NCBI GenBank assembly: GCA_034435435.1
Contig: DAOTXN010000031.1
Coordinates: 1 to 26,168, forward strand
DNA length: 26,168 nucleotides
Source of the DNA: DAOTXN01 sp034435435
GTDB taxonomy: Bacteria; Chloroflexota; Anaerolineae; S140-20
Reading direction: 5' to 3'
The position numbers were made by a program, and so were the translations under genes. The notes under the pieces were generated by a model, which was given only the letters and a program-made list of their open reading frames with translations, was not told the origin of the DNA and did not search any database. This document shows positions 22,142 to 26,168 of this stretch, one piece after another. The stretch's first letter is position 1; each line of letters begins with the position of its first letter.

Positions 22142-22466
22142 CGCCTCGTCAGTCTCTCGTCGGCATGTGGGCCGCCGGTTGTCACGCACTGGACGCAGTC
22201 TGGGTTTATCCTTTATGGCGGATGGTCGACAATCGGGGGTTATGGCGACCGCGACCTCTGACCATCGCATGCACCGTTGGGTGTAGAAGCTGTTGGGCAA
22301 GCTGCCTCGATAAATCGGCGCTGGCTGCGGCCTATAGGCTTGCAGCGCGATTGATAAAAACGGGGCTAACTTTCGCAGAACAGATGGTTGGGTTATAATC
22401 GGAGGAAGAATATTCAACTAGGCTCTGGCGAATTCGACCGGGCATTAGGGTTAAAGAGGATCTGAG
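22142..22466 (+). promoter_or_regulatory. 325-bp intergenic region with a MazEF-operon promoter
   Basis: No gene is credible here; the open frames lack ribosome sites and look like chance. Near the right end TATAAT (22394-22399) has a weak -35 (TTTCGC, 22371-22376) at 17 nt and would drive the antitoxin gene. A short palindrome GCCTATAGGC lies at about 22331-22340. I see no operator I can name. Confidence 0.5.
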
Positions 22467-22703
22467 ATGCTTGTCAAAGAATATGTGACCCAAGAACTTG
22501 ACACCTTGAGCGAAACACAGTTACAGCAGGTAGCAGAATATCTGGCCTTCCTGAAATTTCAGGCGCGTGTGCGCCTCCAATCCCGCTTTAACGCGGCGCA
22601 AGCAGCGGCGCTCTATACTGAGTTTGCTCAAGAGGATCGTCGCCTGGCTGAGGAAGGAATAAAAGAGTATAGTGAAGGGTTGCTTATCGAGGACATACAA
22701 TGA
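22467..22703 (+). CDS. MazE-like antitoxin
   Basis: 78 residues, ATGA-overlapping a MazF gene. The protein is acidic and helical (LSETQLQQVAEYLAFLKFQAR, then LYTEFAQEDRRLAEEGIKEYSEGL), like the DUF2281-type antitoxins that lack a clear AbrB fold. The assignment rests on its position and size. GAGG precedes ATG 22467. Confidence 0.75.
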   Translation: MLVKEYVTQELDTLSETQLQQVAEYLAFLKFQARVRLQSRFNAAQAAALYTEFAQEDRRLAEEGIKEYSEGLLIEDIQ

Positions 22704-23044
22704 AGATCAGCAGAGGCGACATCTGGCTGGCAGACCTGGATCCGACTCGCGGCTCAGAACAGGCTGGTGTACGACCGGTGCTCATTTTTCAAAATGACGC
22801 CATCAACGCATATACCGTGACAGTCCTGGCCATCCCGCTGACGACCAATTTGCGTCGGGCTGCATTGCCTTCTTGTGTTCAGATCGTTAAAGGCGATGGC
22901 GGGTTGACCAGTGACTCGGTGGTCTTGTGCCACCAGTTGCGTGTGCTGGATAGTGCACGATTACGCCGCAGATTGGGGTCGGTCAGCCAACAGACGTTGG
23001 CAGATGTTGAGGGGTGTGTGCTGTTCACGTTAGGCATCATTTGA
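22700..23044 (+). CDS. mazF: MazF-type mRNA interferase
   Basis: 114 residues with the MazF/PemK pattern: RGDIWLADLDPTRGSEQAGVRPVLIFQND, the TVLAIPLTTNLRRAALPSCVQI strand pair, GLTSDSVVLCHQLRVLDSARL, and the final helix. The loop R in PTRGSEQ and the T/S in SDSVVLCHQ are the usual catalytic elements. It would cleave mRNA at a short specific sequence not predictable here. Coupled to its antitoxin by a 4-nt overlap. Confidence 0.92.
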   Translation: MKISRGDIWLADLDPTRGSEQAGVRPVLIFQNDAINAYTVTVLAIPLTTNLRRAALPSCVQIVKGDGGLTSDSVVLCHQLRVLDSARLRRRLGSVSQQTLADVEGCVLFTLGII

Positions 23045-23087
23045 GTGGGTGGTGTTTGGTAGCGGCAATTCATCGATAGGAGTCTTT

Positions 23088-24965
23088 ATGCGCCGGGTAC
23101 TGATTGGCTCACTTTTCGTACTGGTAACTCTAGTTTTGCTGGCGTCTCCCGCCGGCGCGCAGACCAAATCGCTCTACTGGCAGCGATTCGACGTGGATGT
23201 GACGGTGTTGTCCAACGGCGATCTGCGCGTGATCGAGACCCAAGAGATCGTCTTTTCGGGCGGCCCCTTTCACTATGGCTACGCGGTCATCCCCGGCGAC
23301 CGCCTGGACGGCATCACCGACGTCCAGGTGTGGGGAGATGGCCAGCCGTACCAACCCGACGGCTCCGGTCAACCGGGCACCTTCACGGCCCAGTGGATCG
23401 AGGGCGACCTGTCGGTCAACTGGTATTTTCCCACCACCAGCAACTCGTCTCACGTGTTCGAGTTCCATTACACCGTCCAGGGGGCCGTGCGGCGTTACTC
23501 CGAAGGGGATGAAGTGTGGTGGATGGCGGTGCCGGGCGACCACGACTATCCCATCCGCAACTCTCGCGTGACAGTGCATCTGCCGGAGGGGGCGACGCTC
23601 AACCCGCGGGAGGGCGGAGACGGTTACGTGGCCGAGTCGGACGGGGTCGAGACCGACCTGACGGTGAGCGATGACCGCCGCACCGTGACCGCCATCGCCA
23701 AACAGCGGCTTTCCCCCGGCGATTTTATGGCCGTAGGGGTCAAGTTCACGCCGGGCGTCGTCGGCGGGACCAAGCCGAGCTGGCAGGCAGAGTATGACCG
23801 CAAGGCCGAGTGGAATACCGGCTCGCGTCTGGCCTTTAATCTTTTGCTGGGTGTGGCGGGTCTGCTGGCGCTGGTCGGCGGACCGCTGCTGGTGTACGTG
23901 CTGTGGTACGCGCGCGGGCGCGACCCCTATGTGGGGCTGGTGGCCGACTATCTGGCCGAGCCGCCCGATGATGCGCCGCCGGGCGTGGCCGGCACGCTGG
24001 TGGACGAAAAGGCCGACCTGCAAGACGTGATTGCCACATTGATAGACCTGGCCCGGCGCGGCTATCTGACCATGCGAGAGGAGTCCGAAAAGGGCTTTGC
24101 CGGATTAACCTTCAAGCGCGATTTCGTCTTTACGCGCACCGACCAGGATTGGGGCGGCTTGCACGACTATGAAAAAACGCTCTTGAAATCATTGTTCGGG
24201 CAGCATCAGAGCAAGTCCCTGTCAGACCTCAAAAACAAGTTCTACACAGCCCTGCCGAAAATTAGATCGGGGTTGTACGACGCCGTGGTCGAGGTGGGTT
24301 ATTTTCGCGCCAGCCCCGAAAAGACACGCCAGCTTTACACGGTGGCGGGCGCTGCGTTGATCGGTCTGGCCGTTTTTGTGGGCGTGTTTGCCACCTCGTT
24401 ATGGGGGGAGTGGGTAGACACGGTCTGGTGTCCGGCGGTCGGGTTGGGCGTCGGCGCGGCGGCGCTCATCGGCGCCGGCCAGGCCATGCCCGCCAAGACG
24501 AAAAAGGGCGCCGAAGCCAAGGCTCGTTGGGAGGCCTTTCGGCGCTACTTGAAGGAAATCGAACACTACACAGACCTGGAGACGGCCACTGAGCTGTTCG
24601 AGCGTTACCTGCCCTATGCCATCGCCTTTAACCTGGAACGGCGCTGGGTGAGCAAGTTTGCCCAGGTCGAGAGCACGCCTATCCCCGGCTGGTATTATCC
24701 ATACTGGGCAACCGGGCGCGCCGGGCGCAGCAGCACCCACCACGAGCGCGGCAGCCTGGAGGGGGGCGGGCGACCCTCGATGCAAAGCATGAGCGACGGG
24801 ATGGCGCGGGGATTTCAGAGCATGTCCGATGGGCTGGTGGGCATGTTCAACAGCGTGGGCAAGACCTTCACCAGCGCCCCTAGCAGTTCCAGCAGCGGCG
24901 GCTTTCGCGGCGGCGGGTTCAGCGGCGGCAGATCGAGCGGCGGCGGCTCGCGCGGCTTTGGTTAA
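23088..24965 (+). CDS. DUF2207-type membrane protein with Gly/Ser-rich tail
   Basis: 625 residues. It has a Sec signal peptide (1 to about 25, ending SPAGAQ) and a predicted extracellular DUF2207 domain (about 28-235, opening with YWQRFDVDVTVLSNGDLRVIETQEIVFSGG). A transmembrane helix (about 250-272) follows, then a cytosolic part with IATLIDLARRGYLTM, a second hydrophobic hairpin (about 415-460), and a long tail ending in SSSSSGGFRGGGFSGGRSSGGG. Such proteins are widespread and of unknown role. Start ATG 23088 is supported by TAGGAG and the signal peptide; the frame open to 23049 is leader. It is a single gene after the MazEF pair. Confidence 0.88.
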   Translation: MRRVLIGSLFVLVTLVLLASPAGAQTKSLYWQRFDVDVTVLSNGDLRVIETQEIVFSGGPFHYGYAVIPGDRLDGITDVQVWGDGQPYQPDGSGQPGTFTAQWIEGDLSVNWYFPTTSNSSHVFEFHYTVQGAVRRYSEGDEVWWMAVPGDHDYPIRNSRVTVHLPEGATLNPREGGDGYVAESDGVETDLTVSDDRRTVTAIAKQRLSPGDFMAVGVKFTPGVVGGTKPSWQAEYDRKAEWNTGSRLAFNLLLGVAGLLALVGGPLLVYVLWYARGRDPYVGLVADYLAEPPDDAPPGVAGTLVDEKADLQDVIATLIDLARRGYLTMREESEKGFAGLTFKRDFVFTRTDQDWGGLHDYEKTLLKSLFGQHQSKSLSDLKNKFYTALPKIRSGLYDAVVEVGYFRASPEKTRQLYTVAGAALIGLAVFVGVFATSLWGEWVDTVWCPAVGLGVGAAALIGAGQAMPAKTKKGAEAKARWEAFRRYLKEIEHYTDLETATELFERYLPYAIAFNLERRWVSKFAQVESTPIPGWYYPYWATGRAGRSSTHHERGSLEGGGRPSMQSMSDGMARGFQSMSDGLVGMFNSVGKTFTSAPSSSSSGGFRGGGFSGGRSSGGGSRGFG

Positions 24966-24997
24966 AACCTAAAGAAAGGATTCACTACCGGACACTT

Positions 24998-26092
24998 TTA
25001 GACAAAGGCTGTGAGTTCGAGCATTTGGAACGCGACAGGAAGGGGCATCGACTCGTTCAAGAAGTGATCGAGTAAGCGCAAGCCAAGCTGGAACAAGCTC
25101 AAATCACAGCGCTCAGTGCGATGAATGACGGTCCCCCAATCTTCCAGGAGGGCAAGCGTGCCCAGGAAGATGATCCAGATGTAGGCCAAGCAAGCCGCAA
25201 TCATCAAGCGAGAAAGCCGGACGGGGTCGGTGAGGTGACTCTTGTTGAGATGGAATCCCCGGCTTTTTTGGTCAGAGAAGAAGGTTTCAATGCGAAAACG
25301 TTGGCGGTACCACTCGCAGGCCTCATCCACCAAATCCATATTGGTGATGAGGAAGAGCGGCTCTTTGTATGCCTTGTCCCAGTGAGCAATGGCCAGAACG
25401 GGGCCGTAGTCTTGGAGCGTGAAACGTGCATCCGGCATGCCCACGCAGTCTCCCGGCTGGAGCATGAGGTCTTGGAAAGCGAAGCGTTCGCCCTCTACAC
25501 ACAATTGGGCATTCTTGGCGGTACGGCACACGTATTCCCAGCCGAAGGTTGCCAGGGTGGCTTGCAGCGCGATGCCATCGAACTCGCCATCGCCCAGGAA
25601 GATGACGGTACAGCCGGGTGGAATGTGGGCGTGAATCTGTTTGACCAGCTCAATATGCGCCGTTTCGGGAAAATGCCCTGTGTTGCCTTTGACTACCATC
25701 CAAGCCAACGGCAAAGCGCGGCCCCGATAGATGACGCTCACCATCAAAGTCAGACAGCCGCGCCCTACTTCGCTGCCATCTATGGCCAACACCAGCGGAC
25801 GATGGGCCAGACTGTGCAACAAGGCCACCGCAAAGGGCAACAGGTACATTTCGCTGCCAATGCGTTCATTGCTCAGCCAGCGATAGAATTTCTTCACCCG
25901 ACTCTCTGACTTGTTCCCATCAGGCACTTGCCCTGCTATCGCTGGCAAGTTCGTGCGTTTGCTGCCCACGATGCCGCTGATGAGCGCGGCCAGCGTCTGT
26001 AAGTGTCGGGCAGCATTACCTTTGGGCTCCGTCGGATACATTTGCTTAATTGCGTCTTTTATGGCACGATACCTGCGTCGGTTGTCACTCAT
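24998..26092 (-). CDS. IS4-family DDE transposase
   Basis: 364 residues from ATG 26092. DDE catalytic residues: first D in LVLAIDGSEVGRG, second D in VIFLGDGEFDG, and E in the YREK signature (WYRQRFRIETFFSDQK). The full length is open, with no frameshift, so it may be active. AAGGAG lies 6 nt upstream of the chosen start; the frame extends to 26140, but that part is leader. The start codon and part of the ribosome site are in a 14-bp inverted repeat, expected to limit translation from read-through RNA. Confidence 0.94.
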   Translation of the reverse strand: MSDNRRRYRAIKDAIKQMYPTEPKGNAARHLQTLAALISGIVGSKRTNLPAIAGQVPDGNKSESRVKKFYRWLSNERIGSEMYLLPFAVALLHSLAHRPLVLAIDGSEVGRGCLTLMVSVIYRGRALPLAWMVVKGNTGHFPETAHIELVKQIHAHIPPGCTVIFLGDGEFDGIALQATLATFGWEYVCRTAKNAQLCVEGERFAFQDLMLQPGDCVGMPDARFTLQDYGPVLAIAHWDKAYKEPLFLITNMDLVDEACEWYRQRFRIETFFSDQKSRGFHLNKSHLTDPVRLSRLMIAACLAYIWIIFLGTLALLEDWGTVIHRTERCDLSLFQLGLRLLDHFLNESMPLPVAFQMLELTAFV

Positions 26093-26137
26093 AGTATGCT
26101 CCTTGCTCTTTCGTTGGAGCTTTAGCATACTATGAGT
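26087..26137 (-). promoter_or_regulatory. Hairpin over the transposase ribosome site and start codon
   Basis: ACTCATAGTATGCT (26087-26100) is exactly complementary to AGCATACTATGAGT (26124-26137). A second short pairing, GCTC/GAGC, lies in the loop. In an RNA that enters from outside the element, both arms would be present and the ATG (26092) would be locked in the stem. Confidence 0.75.
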
Positions 26138-26168
26138 CAACCTTTAAAAAAAGTGTCCGGTAGTGAAG

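Larger units (their letters stand above)
24981..26167. mobile_element. IS4-family insertion sequence, apparently complete
   Basis: Inverted ends TTCACTACCGGACACTTTT (24981-24999) and its complement (26149-26167) enclose a single transposase gene, 1,187 bp in total. The outermost bases may belong partly to a target duplication, which cannot be checked because the right flank is outside the window. The transposase stop falls within the left end. It lies 16 bp after the DUF2207 gene. Confidence 0.9.

Noticed and set aside
22142..22398. Open frames in the gap after the Crp/Fnr gene
   Set aside because: Composition is unlike a protein (many Trp/Cys/Arg, no pattern) and they lack start signals.

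Overview
The window is GC-rich, densely coded bacterial DNA, most likely from an uncultured member of the Chloroflexota (Anaerolineae-like). This is an inference. It rests on the PTPTPT-type linkers after lipoprotein signals, several Sec lipoproteins, a lipoprotein-type (clade II-like) nitrous oxide reductase cluster, and many small palindromic repeats and toxin-antitoxin loci. No rRNA or marker protein is present to settle the taxonomy.

Left part (1-5,350). A thiamine pyrophosphokinase gene (minus strand) is preceded by a textbook TPP riboswitch and a hairpin that serves as terminator and also holds the Shine-Dalgarno sequence. Next come an imperfect inverted repeat, a DegV fatty-acid-binding protein, tRNA-Arg(GCG) with its own promoter and terminator, and a Fic AMP-transferase with a DNA-binding tail and an operator-like palindrome. 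On the minus strand follow an ICMT-like membrane methyltransferase, an unrecognised 199-aa protein and an RHH/RelE-type toxin-antitoxin pair. A 110-bp MITE with perfect 12-bp ends and a 9-bp target duplication closes the region.

Middle part (5,389-13,602, plus strand). A large membrane protein with a spermidine-synthase-like domain comes first. It is followed by a Phd/PIN pair, an MNT nucleotidyltransferase with the wreck of its HEPN partner, an M14 carboxypeptidase, a VapB-like/VapC pair whose stop codon lies in the edge of a second MITE, a SpoIID-domain protein, and an exported lipoprotein version of L-isoaspartate methyltransferase.

Right part (13,624-22,141). This is a denitrification module for N2O respiration, transcribed leftward: nosZ (lipoprotein), a small membrane protein (NosB-like position), nosD, nosF, nosY, a NosL fused to Met/His-rich FixH/YtkA-like domains, and a cytochrome c lipoprotein. 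NosZ reduces N2O. NosDFY and NosL are the expected copper-site maturation apparatus. The cytochrome is a plausible electron donor. A Crp/Fnr-family regulator is divergently transcribed, and a Crp/Fnr-like dyad sits 41.5 nt upstream of the inferred nosZ start of transcription. REP palindromes are scattered here, and a five-unit array of them is translated in frame inside NosD.

Far right (22,142-26,168). A MazEF-like pair, a DUF2207-type secreted/membrane protein with a Gly/Ser-rich tail, and an apparently intact IS4-family insertion sequence whose transposase start is buried in an RNA hairpin. No wholly new multi-gene system is proven. The best leads are the REP-expanded NosD, the NosL fusion, the dual-mode riboswitch hairpin, the MITEs, and an operator-like 10-mer shared by the Fic and RHH/RelE promoters.
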